A DNA stretch of 38,782 nucleotides from an uncultured Caulobacterales bacterium (GCA_903858185.1 CAIOHT010000020.1:1-38782), one strand, 5' to 3'; shown: positions 24,749 to 34,375, counted from the first letter of the stretch. Numbers and translations are program-made. Notes: generated from the letters alone by a model not told the origin.

Positions 24749-27700
24749 CTAGTCGTCCCGCCGCCAGCGGACGGACAGCTTGCCACCGCCCTCGCCCTGC
24801 AGTCGGGAGATGATCGACAGGTTCCGGCGCACGCGCCACTCGACCTGGGCCGCCGGACCGTCGCGGCCGCCGCCGATGATCTCGATATAGACGTCGTCGG
24901 TCAGATATTTGCCGCCGGCGATCGTCATCGCGCCGGTCGCCCCGCCCCCGGCGAAGACGAGTCGGTCGAGACCGGCGAAGCTCTTCAGGTTGCCGATCAC
25001 GTCGAACCCGCCGCCGCCGGCCAGCGATGCAAGGGCCGAGGCCAGTTGCGCGGCCTCGAGCGGCGACAACTGTGCCGCGGAGGCGCCGAACAGGATCCGC
25101 GACAGGACCTCATCGTTTGGCAGGACCGGCGTCGAGGTCAGGGTGATCTCAGGCTTGGCGGCCGTGCCGCGCACGCGGATCACCGCCGTGAGCGCCGGGT
25201 CGTCGCGCGTAGCGGTCAGGTCCAGCCGGATCCGGTCGGGCGTCGTGGCGAGATAGACCGCGCCGCGCGGATCGAACTCGAAGCGCTTGCCGGCGAAGTC
25301 GTACTCGCCGCGCACGATCCGGGCGACGCCGTCGAGGATCGGACGCGCCGTCGTGCCGCCGACATGGGCGTCGAGCGACAGTTCGGCGTCCAGCCCGCGA
25401 CCTTCGACAAAGATGCCCCGCGAGGCCTTGAGCGTGACATCGAGGGCGACAACCAGGCCGCGGGACGCCTCGGCCAGAACTTCGGCCTCGCCGGTGTCAG
25501 GCCGGTTGATCTCGGTCACCGCCATGGTCACCACGCCGCTGGGCGTCGGCGGATTGGCCGCTACGGTCGCACGGTCGATGGTCAGGGCGCCGGCGACCTG
25601 AACCTTGCCGTCCGCCGCGCGGTTGATCGTCGTTTCGCCCGACGCGATCGCGGTCACGGCGTCGTTCTTGATCAGTTGGAAGTCCTTCAGGATCACCTTG
25701 AAGGTACTGACCCCGTCGCGCAGCAGGCTGATCCGTCCCACGCCCTCGAGCTTGCCACCCCGACCATCCTCCGAGGTAAAGCCGGAAACATCGATCGCCC
25801 GGTCGGCCAGATAGGCGGTCAGGCTCACCTTCTGCAGTTTCAGGCCGATCACGCCATCCTCGAACTCGCCGCCGCGCAGACTGGCGGCCCCTTCGAGGCG
25901 CGGGTCTGCCAGCGTGCCGCCAATGGTCCCGGCCATCATGACGTCGCCCGACACACTGCGCTCGCCGCCGACAAGCAGGTCCCACAGCGGCTTGATCTCG
26001 CCGTTGGCGAGAAAGTCGCCGCGCATGGGCTTTTGCCTTGCGACGGCCAACCGGAACGGCGCTGCCGACGCCTCAACGGGCAGCGTGAGATTGACGCCGG
26101 ACTTCAGACCCCCGGCGTTCGTCGCCGTGCCATTGATCACAAGGACCTGGTCGTTGAGCGTCGCCTTGACCGCGCCGTTGACGGACAGCGATCGGCCCGA
26201 GCCCCGCGCCCTGGCGTCGCGCAGCGTGGCGTCAAGCCCGCCCGTCAGGCGACCGCCCGTGCCCTGAAGCGTGAGTTCGCCGTCGAACTGTCCGGCCAGA
26301 TCCTCGTTCAGGGCGCCGAGGGAGACGCCGGTCAGGCTGGCGCGGAGGCTGGCCGCGTCTGCGTCCGTACGCAACGTGATCGCCGCCTTGCCGCCTTCAA
26401 CGTCGAGGTTGAGGTCGGCGAATTTCTGGCCACCGCCGAAGCCGATCCGGGCGGCTTCCAGGGTGCGGAAGGCAGCGGCGCCGAACCGGCCCTCGCCTTC
26501 GAGGGCCAGCCCGGTATTGCCGCCCCGCTGGGCGAAGAAGCCGGCGCCCTTGAAGCGCCAGGGATTGACCCCGTAGGACCCGCGCCCGTCGATCGTCAGT
26601 GGCAGTCTCTCGAGCGGTCCGTCGGCGGTGATCGTCGCCTGGGCGAACATCAGGCCGCCGGCGCCGCGCAGGGCCGCCCGCCGCGCGACCAGGTTCAGCG
26701 TGGCGCGCGGGTCACCGCCGGCGTCGATGATGCGCGCCGATCCGCTGATCGTTCCCTCAGTGAGAACGGCGCCCGGGCCGATGGCAAGTTGCAGGTCGGC
26801 GCTCGACGGTCGGCCTCGCCTCAGCGCCAGGTCGCCCGTCGCCTTGACCCCGCCGGCGTCGGCGTCCAGCGCCGTCAGATCCAGACCACCCTCGGCGAAT
26901 CGGAAGGTGGTCCGCCCTCGCGCCGGTCCGTACTGGCTGTCCGCATCGATCGCGACGACGCCGTCCGTTCCGCCAGGGCCGCGCAGGAAACTCAGGGTGA
27001 CCTTCGCGTTGGCCAGGGTGAGGCGCGGAATCTCGACGGTAGCGAACTCGGCGACCAGATCAGCCCGCGGCACGCTGATTGTTCCGGTCACGGCGCCCGT
27101 TCCCCTGGCGTCTCCGGCGAATTCCAGCGGGCCGGCGGCGAACGGGCCCTTCGCGTTCCAGCCCAACGACAGCTTCAGGGCTCCTGCGGGTCCGATCAGG
27201 CCCGCAGCGCGCGCATTGGCGAGGGCGCCGGTCAGTTCAGCCGACTGCACCGCGAACTGCCGCCCGGTGAGCTCCGCCTTGCTCTTGAACCGCGGTGCGG
27301 CCCCGAGCAGTCGGTCGAGCTCCGCATAGCCGGTGGCGAAGCCGACGCCCTTGCCGTCGACGGACACCAGCCATGGCTTGCCCACGCCGCCCTGCGACGC
27401 CGTCCAGGCCGTGGTCGCCGTTCCTTTCGACCCCGGGCCCGCGGCGCGAAGATTGGTTAACTGGGCGTCGCCCTTGAACGACAGGCCGCCAAGCAGCGTG
27501 CGCTCGCCCGTCGCGTCCAGCTTGAGACCCGTTCCGACAGCCTTGAGCTTGCGGATCAACTGGCGACCGTCCGACAGTCGTGCGTACTGGATTTCCGCCA
27601 CGGGCCTGGGGCCGAGCAAGGCCGCCAGGTATCCGGACCCTCCCCCGCCGGCTCCGGTCAGGGTCGACTGGACGGTAAGTTCGCCCTTCTTGCGGGCGAC

Positions 27701-28918
27701 AACGACCGGCCCCGTCACGCGGCCTGCACTGAACCCGACAGCCTTGAAGTTCGCGCCGGCGAGCACGCCGGTATAGGTCCACGCTGACGCCCCGCCGACC
27801 AGCCGCCCTTGCGACTGCGCCGAGCCGGAGACGAACCGCGTCGCGACCCGCTCCAGCGTGGTGGTCGCCAGGGTGATCGCAAGCCCGTCGCGACCGAGGA
27901 CGCGCCTGGCCGGATCCGCCTGCCCCTTGAAGGTCACCGCCAGCGTCGAACTGTCGGCGCGCCCGGACAGATCATAGAAGCCACCCCGGGCCCTGGTTCC
28001 GGTCGCGCTGAAGCGGACATCGTCGCCAAAGCGCTGGGCATAGGCGCGCGTGAGACTCGAGGCGATCAGCGAAATCCGGCCGCTGGCCGAGCCACCGGCT
28101 TTCGTCCAGACGCCGGACGCCTGAACCGGCGTTTCGGCGCCCGAAACCGCCAGAAGCGTGAACCGGCCGTTGCCGGGCTTCCCGCCTGCCCTGACTTTCA
28201 GCGAGAACGGCCGGTCGGAGGCCAGGCCCAGCGAGCCTGCGATCGCACCGCCCCGGGCCTCGGCCGCATCAGCGATGATCACCAGGGGCTGACCCTTGCC
28301 CGTGTCGATGGCCAGCCCGATGCGGTCGCCGGCATGCAGACGGCTGCCAACGCCTATGCGGACATGGGCCGGCCCCTTGCGGACCACGTCCAGCGACCCG
28401 ACCACGTCGAACAGGCCGCGGCTGTAACTGAACGCGGGCAGGGTCTCGACCACCAGCCGGGCCTTTTCGATGCGGATCGACACCGGCAGGCTGCGCGACA
28501 CCGTCTTGGGCGTCAGCGTGGGTCGTCGCAGAACCCGCACGCGGGCCGCGGCGAGCCGGTCAGCGTGGAACCTCCGCAGGAACAGCTCCTGCGAGCGCCA
28601 GACCACGACCACGTTATCGGCGTCGAGCCAGATGCCTTTTTCGTCGCTGATCGTCAGCCGCCGGACGGTGAACTCGCGCCAGAGATCGCCATGGAGCCCC
28701 TCAATTTTCAGCTTGCCGTAGCGCCCGAGCTTGAGCCCGTTTGCCTGGGCTTCGACGAACATCAGGCCCGGAACGGTGTTGACCCCGTAGCGCACGAGCG
28801 AGCCCACGCCGCCGACCAGAAGCACGGCCAGCAGCGACACGAGCATGATCCAGCCCGGACCGCTCTTCGGCAGCCAGCGCCGGACCCCGACCTGGGCTGG
28901 AGGCGCGGTCTCGCTCAA
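24749..28918 (-). CDS. tamB: Translocation and assembly module inner membrane protein TamB
   Basis: 1389 aa. One N-terminal anchor helix (about residues 22-44, WIMLVSLLAVLLVGGVGSLV) is followed by a long repetitive beta-rich periplasmic region and the C-terminal TamB (DUF490) domain, from about residue 1050. The C-terminal domain includes FEFDPRGAVYLATTPDRIRL, GTAAKPEITLTSTPVLPNDE and VLSRILFGASAAQLSPLEAA. TamB spans the periplasm with TamA and helps deliver some outer membrane proteins; AsmA-like family members are also implicated in phospholipid transport. The start is TTG, overlapping the tamA stop as TTGA, so translation is coupled. A GCCGGA/TCCGGC stem lies just after the stop codon. Confidence 0.95.
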   Translation of the reverse strand: MSETAPPAQVGVRRWLPKSGPGWIMLVSLLAVLLVGGVGSLVRYGVNTVPGLMFVEAQANGLKLGRYGKLKIEGLHGDLWREFTVRRLTISDEKGIWLDADNVVVVWRSQELFLRRFHADRLAAARVRVLRRPTLTPKTVSRSLPVSIRIEKARLVVETLPAFSYSRGLFDVVGSLDVVRKGPAHVRIGVGSRLHAGDRIGLAIDTGKGQPLVIIADAAEARGGAIAGSLGLASDRPFSLKVRAGGKPGNGRFTLLAVSGAETPVQASGVWTKAGGSASGRISLIASSLTRAYAQRFGDDVRFSATGTRARGGFYDLSGRADSSTLAVTFKGQADPARRVLGRDGLAITLATTTLERVATRFVSGSAQSQGRLVGGASAWTYTGVLAGANFKAVGFSAGRVTGPVVVARKKGELTVQSTLTGAGGGGSGYLAALLGPRPVAEIQYARLSDGRQLIRKLKAVGTGLKLDATGERTLLGGLSFKGDAQLTNLRAAGPGSKGTATTAWTASQGGVGKPWLVSVDGKGVGFATGYAELDRLLGAAPRFKSKAELTGRQFAVQSAELTGALANARAAGLIGPAGALKLSLGWNAKGPFAAGPLEFAGDARGTGAVTGTISVPRADLVAEFATVEIPRLTLANAKVTLSFLRGPGGTDGVVAIDADSQYGPARGRTTFRFAEGGLDLTALDADAGGVKATGDLALRRGRPSSADLQLAIGPGAVLTEGTISGSARIIDAGGDPRATLNLVARRAALRGAGGLMFAQATITADGPLERLPLTIDGRGSYGVNPWRFKGAGFFAQRGGNTGLALEGEGRFGAAAFRTLEAARIGFGGGQKFADLNLDVEGGKAAITLRTDADAASLRASLTGVSLGALNEDLAGQFDGELTLQGTGGRLTGGLDATLRDARARGSGRSLSVNGAVKATLNDQVLVINGTATNAGGLKSGVNLTLPVEASAAPFRLAVARQKPMRGDFLANGEIKPLWDLLVGGERSVSGDVMMAGTIGGTLADPRLEGAASLRGGEFEDGVIGLKLQKVSLTAYLADRAIDVSGFTSEDGRGGKLEGVGRISLLRDGVSTFKVILKDFQLIKNDAVTAIASGETTINRAADGKVQVAGALTIDRATVAANPPTPSGVVTMAVTEINRPDTGEAEVLAEASRGLVVALDVTLKASRGIFVEGRGLDAELSLDAHVGGTTARPILDGVARIVRGEYDFAGKRFEFDPRGAVYLATTPDRIRLDLTATRDDPALTAVIRVRGTAAKPEITLTSTPVLPNDEVLSRILFGASAAQLSPLEAAQLASALASLAGGGGFDVIGNLKSFAGLDRLVFAGGGATGAMTIAGGKYLTDDVYIEIIGGGRDGPAAQVEWRVRRNLSIISRLQGEGGGKLSVRWRRDD

Positions 28919-30726
28919 AACGCCTGTCCGATGCTGATGTAGATCTGGAACTCAGGGTCGCCTTCGCGGCGCTTCAGGGGCACGGCGATGTCCGCGCGGA
29001 TCGGGCCGAAGCCCAGATCGTATCGCACACCGACACCGACACCGGCGCTGAAGTCGTCACCGTGGGGGAAGGCGTCGGTGCCGATCGCCCCGACGTCGAC
29101 AAAGCCTGCGACCGCCCAGCGCTGGGTCAGCTTCTGACGCACTTCAAACGAGGCCTCGAACAGGGACAGGCCGCCCTGCGGCGTGTTGTCGGCCAGGCGG
29201 GGGCCGATGTCCTGCCAGGCATAGCCGCGCACCGATCCGCCGCCACCGGCGAAGAACCTGCGCGGTGCGGACACATCCTCCAGGGCCGCGCCAAAGATCG
29301 AGCCAAGCTTGACCCGGGTGGCGACTACGGTCCGCGCCTCCTCGTCGAGCGAGAAATAGGCCGAACCCTGTCCCTGGGCGCGGAAGTACAGTGCCTGCAG
29401 ATCGCCGACCGCCGCCGTGGGCTCGACCGTCGCGGTCAGACGCCAGCCGCGCGTGGGATCAAGCGGGTCGTTCGAGCGGTCGAGCGCAAAGGCTCCAAGG
29501 ATCGCCGTGGTCAGGATGTTCCGGTCTTCACCGCGAATGGTGGTGTTGTTGATCTGCGTCTTTTCAGCGCTTCGGCTGGCGTCGAGCGACACGCCGAGCG
29601 TCACGAACGAGGTCCTGCCGAAGCGGCGGGTAATGTCCCCCGTCGCAAGGAAGCCGGCCGCGTCATAGGCGTCGGTCAATTCGTTGTAGACGCTGGCGGC
29701 CATGGTCAGGGTCTGCTGCGGGCGACGCCAGTGCGGCAGGGCCAGCCTGGCTTCGAACCGCTGCTCCAGTTCGGCCAGCCGCAGGATGTAGGTGGTGGTG
29801 TCGGCGCGGCCCAGGCTGTTGTAGCGCGTTCGCCGGACGTCGAGACCGGGACCTTCGCTGGTTGAAAAGCCGGCGCTGAGTTCAAGCGTCCGCGTCGGTC
29901 GGTCGGTCAGCGCGACGAGCACAGGCCTGCGTCCTTCCGCATCGGCCTTGTCCGCGGACTGCAAGGACACGGAGACGGAATCGTAGGCGCCCGTGTCCAG
30001 CAGACGACGCTCGAGTTCGGCCAGGTCCTCGGGATCGTAAACCTCGCCTGCCGTCCAGGGCGCCAGGGCCACCACCCAGTCTGCCCGCGTCCGTCCCGCT
30101 GGATCGACCGTGACGCCGTTCATCATCACTCGGGGGCCGGCGACGATCCGGAAGGTCGGCCTGACTGTCCGGGTCTCGTGGTCGACGATCACCTCGCGAA
30201 CGCCGGGCGCGGCGTCGGCATAGCCGCGCTTCTGGATTGCCGCGATGACGCGACCTTCCGCCGCCAGGACATCGGCGGCCTTGCCGGCGGCCCCGCGGCG
30301 GATCGCCATGGCCTGCTCGGCCGAGATTATCACCTCGGGCAGGGGCTCTTCGCCGATCCAGGCGACGCCTGCGCCGGCGAAGCGGAACCTCGGACCGGGC
30401 TTGATGACGAGGACGGGCTGCGGGGGCTGGCCGCTGTCATCCTCATCAGGATCGACAACGTCGGGCGCTACATCGTAGCCGTAATAGCCCTGCGTTCGCA
30501 GGGCGGCGACGGCGTCTTCGGCGGCTTCGCGGGCGCGGCGGCGCGCTTCGAACCGGCTTTCGGGGATGGACTTTGCCTCGCCAATGGCGCGTTCGATCTG
30601 CTCGCGCAGTTCGCCGTCGGTCACGCCCCGGACAGCAGCCTTCGGCGACTGCGCCAGCACGGGTCCGGCCATCGCCGCGAGGGCGGCGGCGGTGGAAACG
30701 GCCAAAGCGATGCGCGCAGGCGCCAA
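28915..30726 (-). CDS. tamA: Outer membrane assembly protein TamA (Omp85 family)
   Basis: 603 aa. A signal peptide with likely cleavage after PVLA (about residue 25) is followed by POTRA domains (about residues 30-270; for example AAGKAADVLAAEGRVIAAIQ) and a C-terminal Omp85 beta-barrel. The barrel has the substrate-pore motif FFAGGGGSVRGYAWQDIGPR and GVGVGVRYDLGFGPIRADIA, and ends in Phe (YISIGQAF), the expected outer membrane sorting signal. The start is TTG with GAGGA seven bases upstream; no in-frame ATG would preserve the signal peptide. Operon partner of tamB. Confidence 0.95.
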   Translation of the reverse strand: MAPARIALAVSTAAALAAMAGPVLAQSPKAAVRGVTDGELREQIERAIGEAKSIPESRFEARRRAREAAEDAVAALRTQGYYGYDVAPDVVDPDEDDSGQPPQPVLVIKPGPRFRFAGAGVAWIGEEPLPEVIISAEQAMAIRRGAAGKAADVLAAEGRVIAAIQKRGYADAAPGVREVIVDHETRTVRPTFRIVAGPRVMMNGVTVDPAGRTRADWVVALAPWTAGEVYDPEDLAELERRLLDTGAYDSVSVSLQSADKADAEGRRPVLVALTDRPTRTLELSAGFSTSEGPGLDVRRTRYNSLGRADTTTYILRLAELEQRFEARLALPHWRRPQQTLTMAASVYNELTDAYDAAGFLATGDITRRFGRTSFVTLGVSLDASRSAEKTQINNTTIRGEDRNILTTAILGAFALDRSNDPLDPTRGWRLTATVEPTAAVGDLQALYFRAQGQGSAYFSLDEEARTVVATRVKLGSIFGAALEDVSAPRRFFAGGGGSVRGYAWQDIGPRLADNTPQGGLSLFEASFEVRQKLTQRWAVAGFVDVGAIGTDAFPHGDDFSAGVGVGVRYDLGFGPIRADIAVPLKRREGDPEFQIYISIGQAF

Positions 30727-30756
30727 ACTCTATTCCTCTGTCCGCGCCCCGAACCC

Positions 30757-30785
30757 CGTTTAGTCGGGCCCGTTGCGGCTGTCAC
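30757..30785 (-). promoter_or_regulatory. Candidate promoter of tamA-tamB
   Basis: GTGACA, a 17-nt spacer, then TAAACG on the minus strand, 30 nt before the tamA TTG. Four to five matches in each hexamer with ideal spacing. It lies in the 171-nt divergent gap shared with the ATP-grasp gene, for which I see no equally good promoter. Confidence 0.4.
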
Positions 30786-30897
30786 GCCACCCAGCCCTTT
30801 GCATAGGCGGCTAAAGTTGCACAAATGCAGGGCAGTCGGGACTTCGCTGGGCGACTCAGCCCGAAACGAACCCGACCAGTGTGGAAGAGCGTTAGGA

Positions 30898-32451
30898 ATG
30901 AACCGTGAAGAGGCCGTTCAGGCTGAAGAAGAAACGGACCCGGGTGTGACCGCTACGAGCCTAGTCAACGACGACAACCCTCCGGGGTTGCCAATCACCC
31001 AGGCCGCCTACATTCCGGGTCAGGCCTTCGACGAGATGTACGAGGCCGCCGGAGAGGTGCGCGACCACTACAGCGCCGTTCACACGCGTCTGACGACGCT
31101 GTCGCCAGAGGCCCTCGCCGACCGGCAGAAGACGCTTGAACGGTCGTTCCTGCTGCAGGGCATCACCTTCACGGTCTATGGCGCGGAGACGACCACCGAG
31201 CAGATTATCCCGACCGACCTGGTCCCCCGGATCATTCCCTCGACGGAGTGGGATCATATCGAGGCCGGTCTGATCCAGCGCCTGCGCGCTCTGAACATGT
31301 TCCTCGACGACATCTACGGCGAGCAGCAGATCCTGATGGACGGGATCGTGCCGCGTGAACTCGTGCTTGGCGCGCCGTCCTATCGGCGCGAGATGCAGCA
31401 CCTCTATGTGCCGCACAAGGCGTACGCCAACGTCTGCGGCTCCGACCTGATCCGCGGCGAGGACGGCGCGTTCGCCGTCCTGGAAGACAATCTGCGGGTT
31501 CCGTCCGGCGTGTCGTACATGCTGGCCAATCGCGACGCGGCCAAGCGGACCTTCCCGGGCACCTTCCGCGCCGCCAATGTCCGGCCGGTCGAGCGGTATC
31601 CCGACCTGCTGCTCAAGACGTTGAAGAGCATGGCGCCGGACTGGCGACCCGACCCGCAGGTCGTCGTGCTGACCCCGGGGGTCTACAACAGCGCCTACTA
31701 CGAGCACGCCTACCTCGCCCGGCTGATGGGCGCGCCGCTGGTCGAGGGCCGCGATCTCGTAGTCCACGAGAACATGGTCTACATGCGCACCACGACCGGC
31801 CTGCGCCGGGTGGATGTGATCTACCGCCGCGTTGACGACGACTTCATCGATCCCCTCACCTTCCGAAGGGATTCGGGGCTCGGCGTCGCAGGGCTGTTCA
31901 ACGCCTACCGCGCCGGCAACGTGGTCATGTGCAATGCGCCCGGCACCGGGGTCGCCGACGACAAGGCCGTCTACGCCTACGTCCCGGAGATCATCAAATA
32001 CTACCTGGGCGAAGACGCCATCCTGCCCAATATCGAGACCTTCCTGTGCCGCGAGCCGGCACAGCTCAGCCATGTGCTGGCCAATCTCGACAAGCTGGTG
32101 GTCAAGGCCGTCGGCGCGTCGGGCGGCTACGGGATGCTGGTTGGACCGCATGCGAGCCGCAAGGAGCGCGAAACCTTCGCCGAGGCGCTCAAGGCCGATC
32201 CCGCCAACTACATCGCCCAGCCGACGATCCAGCTGTCGACCGCGCCCTGCCTGATCGACGGACGGATCGAGCCACGGCACGTCGACCTGCGGCCATTCAT
32301 CCTGTCGGGCGAGAAGATCGTCGTGACGCCCGGCGCCCTGACCCGGGTGGCCCTGCGACGCGGATCGCTGGTGGTCAATTCGAGTCAGGGTGGTGGATCA
32401 AAGGACACCTGGATCCTTGCGGATGACGGCATCGAGGAGCCACAGCCATGA
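30898..32451 (+). CDS. Circularly permuted type 2 ATP-grasp protein
   Basis: 517 aa from ATG 30898 with GGAAGAG eight bases upstream. It matches the circularly permuted ATP-grasp family 2: TFTVYGAETTTEQIIPTDLV followed by PRIIPSTEWDHIEAGLIQRL, ALNMFLDDIYGEQQILMDG, VLEDNLRVPSGVSYMLANR, and KAVGASGGYGMLVGP, then PTIQLSTAPCLIDGRIEPRH. ATP-grasp enzymes activate a carboxylate as acyl phosphate and ligate it to an amine, and in this cassette a peptide ligase role has been predicted by comparative genomics. It is the first gene of a tightly overlapping trio with an alpha-E protein and a transglutaminase-like protein. The N-terminal ~30 residues are acidic and not clearly part of the domain. Substrate unknown. 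Confidence 0.93.
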   Translation: MNREEAVQAEEETDPGVTATSLVNDDNPPGLPITQAAYIPGQAFDEMYEAAGEVRDHYSAVHTRLTTLSPEALADRQKTLERSFLLQGITFTVYGAETTTEQIIPTDLVPRIIPSTEWDHIEAGLIQRLRALNMFLDDIYGEQQILMDGIVPRELVLGAPSYRREMQHLYVPHKAYANVCGSDLIRGEDGAFAVLEDNLRVPSGVSYMLANRDAAKRTFPGTFRAANVRPVERYPDLLLKTLKSMAPDWRPDPQVVVLTPGVYNSAYYEHAYLARLMGAPLVEGRDLVVHENMVYMRTTTGLRRVDVIYRRVDDDFIDPLTFRRDSGLGVAGLFNAYRAGNVVMCNAPGTGVADDKAVYAYVPEIIKYYLGEDAILPNIETFLCREPAQLSHVLANLDKLVVKAVGASGGYGMLVGPHASRKERETFAEALKADPANYIAQPTIQLSTAPCLIDGRIEPRHVDLRPFILSGEKIVVTPGALTRVALRRGSLVVNSSQGGGSKDTWILADDGIEEPQP

Positions 32452-33392
32452 TGCTCGCGCGCGTGGCTGACAGCCTTTACTGGATCGGCCGTTATCTGGA
32501 ACGGGCCGAGCACTTCTCGCGGCTGGCCGACGTCATGCTCAATGCGACGCTGGACCGGTCGGACGCCGCGGCCCAGACCGCCTATATCGCCCTGTCCGCC
32601 GTCGGCGATCCCGACATGGCCCGCGCGGCCCGCACCTATGAAGCGGCCAAATCGCTCGTGCTTGATCGCGACGACCCCAATTCGGTGGTCATCTCGCTGT
32701 CGCTCGCCCGTGAAAACGCCCGGCAGGTGCGCGACCAGATCACCACGGAAACCTGGGAGCGGCTCAACCTGCTCTACCTGCGGATCACCAGCGACAACGC
32801 CGCCTCGGCGTTCGAGAGCGGGTCGTCGGCCTATATTCACGACATCATCGCCGACCTGCACCAGTTCAAGGGCGCCGCGGACGCCACCATGAGCCATGGC
32901 GAGGGCTGGCGATTCCTGATGCTGGGCGCCTACCTGGAACGCGCGCAACTGATCGCCCGGTTGCTCGAGGTCTGCTTCGGCGACGGCCGCGACGGCAATG
33001 TCACCGACCGCATCGCGCTGATGAGCCTGCTGCGAATGGGCTGCGCGCTGGAACCCTACCTGCGGCGTTACACGGCCGAGATCGAGCCGCGGCACATTCT
33101 GGAGTTCCTGGTCTTCGACGAGGAGTTCCCCCGCTCGATCCGGTTCGCCACGACGCGGATCGAGGAGCATCTGGTCGGCGTCTCGCGGCACGTCGAATCC
33201 GGCGGGCTCGCGACGCCGGAACGTCTGGCCGGCCGGCTCAAGGCCCGCCTCCAGTACGCCGATGTCGATGAACTGGAGTCGGTCGGCGCCAGCGCGCTGC
33301 TGGCCACGGTCATCGGCGAATGCGCCCGCATCCACGACGCGATCTTCGACACCTTCGTGGCCTATTCCCTCGAGATGAAGTTGCCCGCCTGA
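32448..33392 (+). CDS. Alpha-E domain protein
   Basis: 314 aa, entirely alpha-helical. The N-terminus MLARVADSLYWIGRYLERAE is the hallmark of the alpha-E family, and conserved segments continue (ENARQVRDQITTETWERLN, then WRFLMLGAYLERAQLIARLL). Alpha-E proteins have no demonstrated activity but almost always accompany a circularly permuted ATP-grasp and a transglutaminase-like protease, suggesting a complex. The ATG overlaps the ATP-grasp stop codon (ATGA) and the stop overlaps the next start (TGATG). Confidence 0.93.
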   Translation: MMLARVADSLYWIGRYLERAEHFSRLADVMLNATLDRSDAAAQTAYIALSAVGDPDMARAARTYEAAKSLVLDRDDPNSVVISLSLARENARQVRDQITTETWERLNLLYLRITSDNAASAFESGSSAYIHDIIADLHQFKGAADATMSHGEGWRFLMLGAYLERAQLIARLLEVCFGDGRDGNVTDRIALMSLLRMGCALEPYLRRYTAEIEPRHILEFLVFDEEFPRSIRFATTRIEEHLVGVSRHVESGGLATPERLAGRLKARLQYADVDELESVGASALLATVIGECARIHDAIFDTFVAYSLEMKLPA

Positions 33393-34369
33393 TGCTGTTG
33401 GAAGTCCGCCACGTCACCCAGTACCACTACGAACGCCCGGTTCGGGAAAGCGTCATGGAACTGCGCATGCAGCCCCAGAAGAGCGCCCGGCAGCGGCTGA
33501 TCAGCTTCGAACTCGATCTGGATCCGCGCGCGCAGCTGTTCTCCTACGCCGACAGTTTCGGCAACGCGGTCTATCACTTCGACGTCCCGCAATCGCACGA
33601 CACCCTGCGCATCGAGGCGCGTTCGGCCGTGGAAACGCAACCGGACGCGATCCTGCCGGACACGCTGGACATGGGCGAATGGGACCGGTTGAAGAGCGAC
33701 TTCGTGCGGGGTGAGTGCTTCGACTTCCTGCGTCCCCATGGATTCGCCACGCCTTCGGCGGCTCTGGACACGTTCATCCAGGAAAAGAACCTCGACGCCC
33801 TGCGCCATCGCGACCCCCTGACGGCGATCCGGGCCCTGAACGAGGCGCTCTACGCGGCCTTCGACTACGCGCCCGGCGTGACAGCCGCTGACAGCCCGAT
33901 TGATCTGGCGCTCGGCGTCGGTCGCGGGGTCTGCCAGGACTTCGCCCACATCATGATCGCGATCTGCCGCAGCTGGGGCATCCCCACACGGTATGTCTCC
34001 GGCTACCTGTTCACCGATCGCCAGCACGGGGACCGCTCTGACCCCGACGCGACCCATGCCTGGGTCGAGGTGTTCCTGCCGACCCTGCGCTGGACCGGGT
34101 TTGATCCGACAAACAATGTGCTGACGGGCGAGCGCCACATCGCGGTGGCGATCGGCCGGGACTATGCCGACGTGCCGCCGTCACTGGGGGTCTACAAGGG
34201 CGAAGCCGACAGTCACCTGTCGGTCGCCGTCGCGGTCGGCCGGGCCAAGGCGGCGGTCGCGGAACCGGAATTCCTGCGCCTCGCTCGCCCCACCTTCCCG
34301 GGGGGACGCCGTCGGGGCGGCGAAGACGCGCGACGACAGCAGGAACAGCAGCAGCAGCAGCAGCAGTAG
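33392..34369 (+). CDS. Transglutaminase-like cysteine protease/ligase with polyglutamine tail
   Basis: 325 aa. The N-terminal beta-rich domain typical of these proteins (MLLEVRHVTQYHYERPVRES) precedes a papain-like transglutaminase core with Cys in GVCQDFAHIMIAICRSWGIP, His in THAWVEVFLP and Asp in GFDPTNN, the complete catalytic triad. Such proteins could cleave or transfer amide bonds made by the ATP-grasp partner. The tail after residue 300 is basic and then glutamine-rich, ending in seven Gln encoded by a pure CAG run before a double TAG stop. In related clusters a proteasome-like Anbu peptidase often follows; here the next gene is the convergent cysA, so it is missing from this locus. 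Confidence 0.92.
   Translation: MLLEVRHVTQYHYERPVRESVMELRMQPQKSARQRLISFELDLDPRAQLFSYADSFGNAVYHFDVPQSHDTLRIEARSAVETQPDAILPDTLDMGEWDRLKSDFVRGECFDFLRPHGFATPSAALDTFIQEKNLDALRHRDPLTAIRALNEALYAAFDYAPGVTAADSPIDLALGVGRGVCQDFAHIMIAICRSWGIPTRYVSGYLFTDRQHGDRSDPDATHAWVEVFLPTLRWTGFDPTNNVLTGERHIAVAIGRDYADVPPSLGVYKGEADSHLSVAVAVGRAKAAVAEPEFLRLARPTFPGGRRRGGEDARRQQEQQQQQQQ
34346..34366 (+). repeat. (CAG)7 trinucleotide repeat at the 3' end of the transglutaminase-like gene
   Basis: Seven perfect CAG codons run into TAGTAG. Repeat-number change would alter the polyglutamine length without changing the frame. Pure trinucleotide runs of this length are uncommon in such genomes. Confidence 0.9.
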
Positions 34370-34375
34370 TAGGCG

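Noticed and set aside
24698..27460. 920-aa plus-strand open frame
   Set aside because: Antisense to tamB; low-complexity shadow composition without motifs.
30178..30897. N-terminal extension of the ATP-grasp protein
   Set aside because: The extension is antisense to tamA; the ATG at 30898 has a good ribosome site and the family domain begins after it.
34346..34366. CAG run considered as part of a CRISPR-like or VNTR array
   Set aside because: Only a single short trinucleotide run with no spacers; treated as a coding microsatellite.
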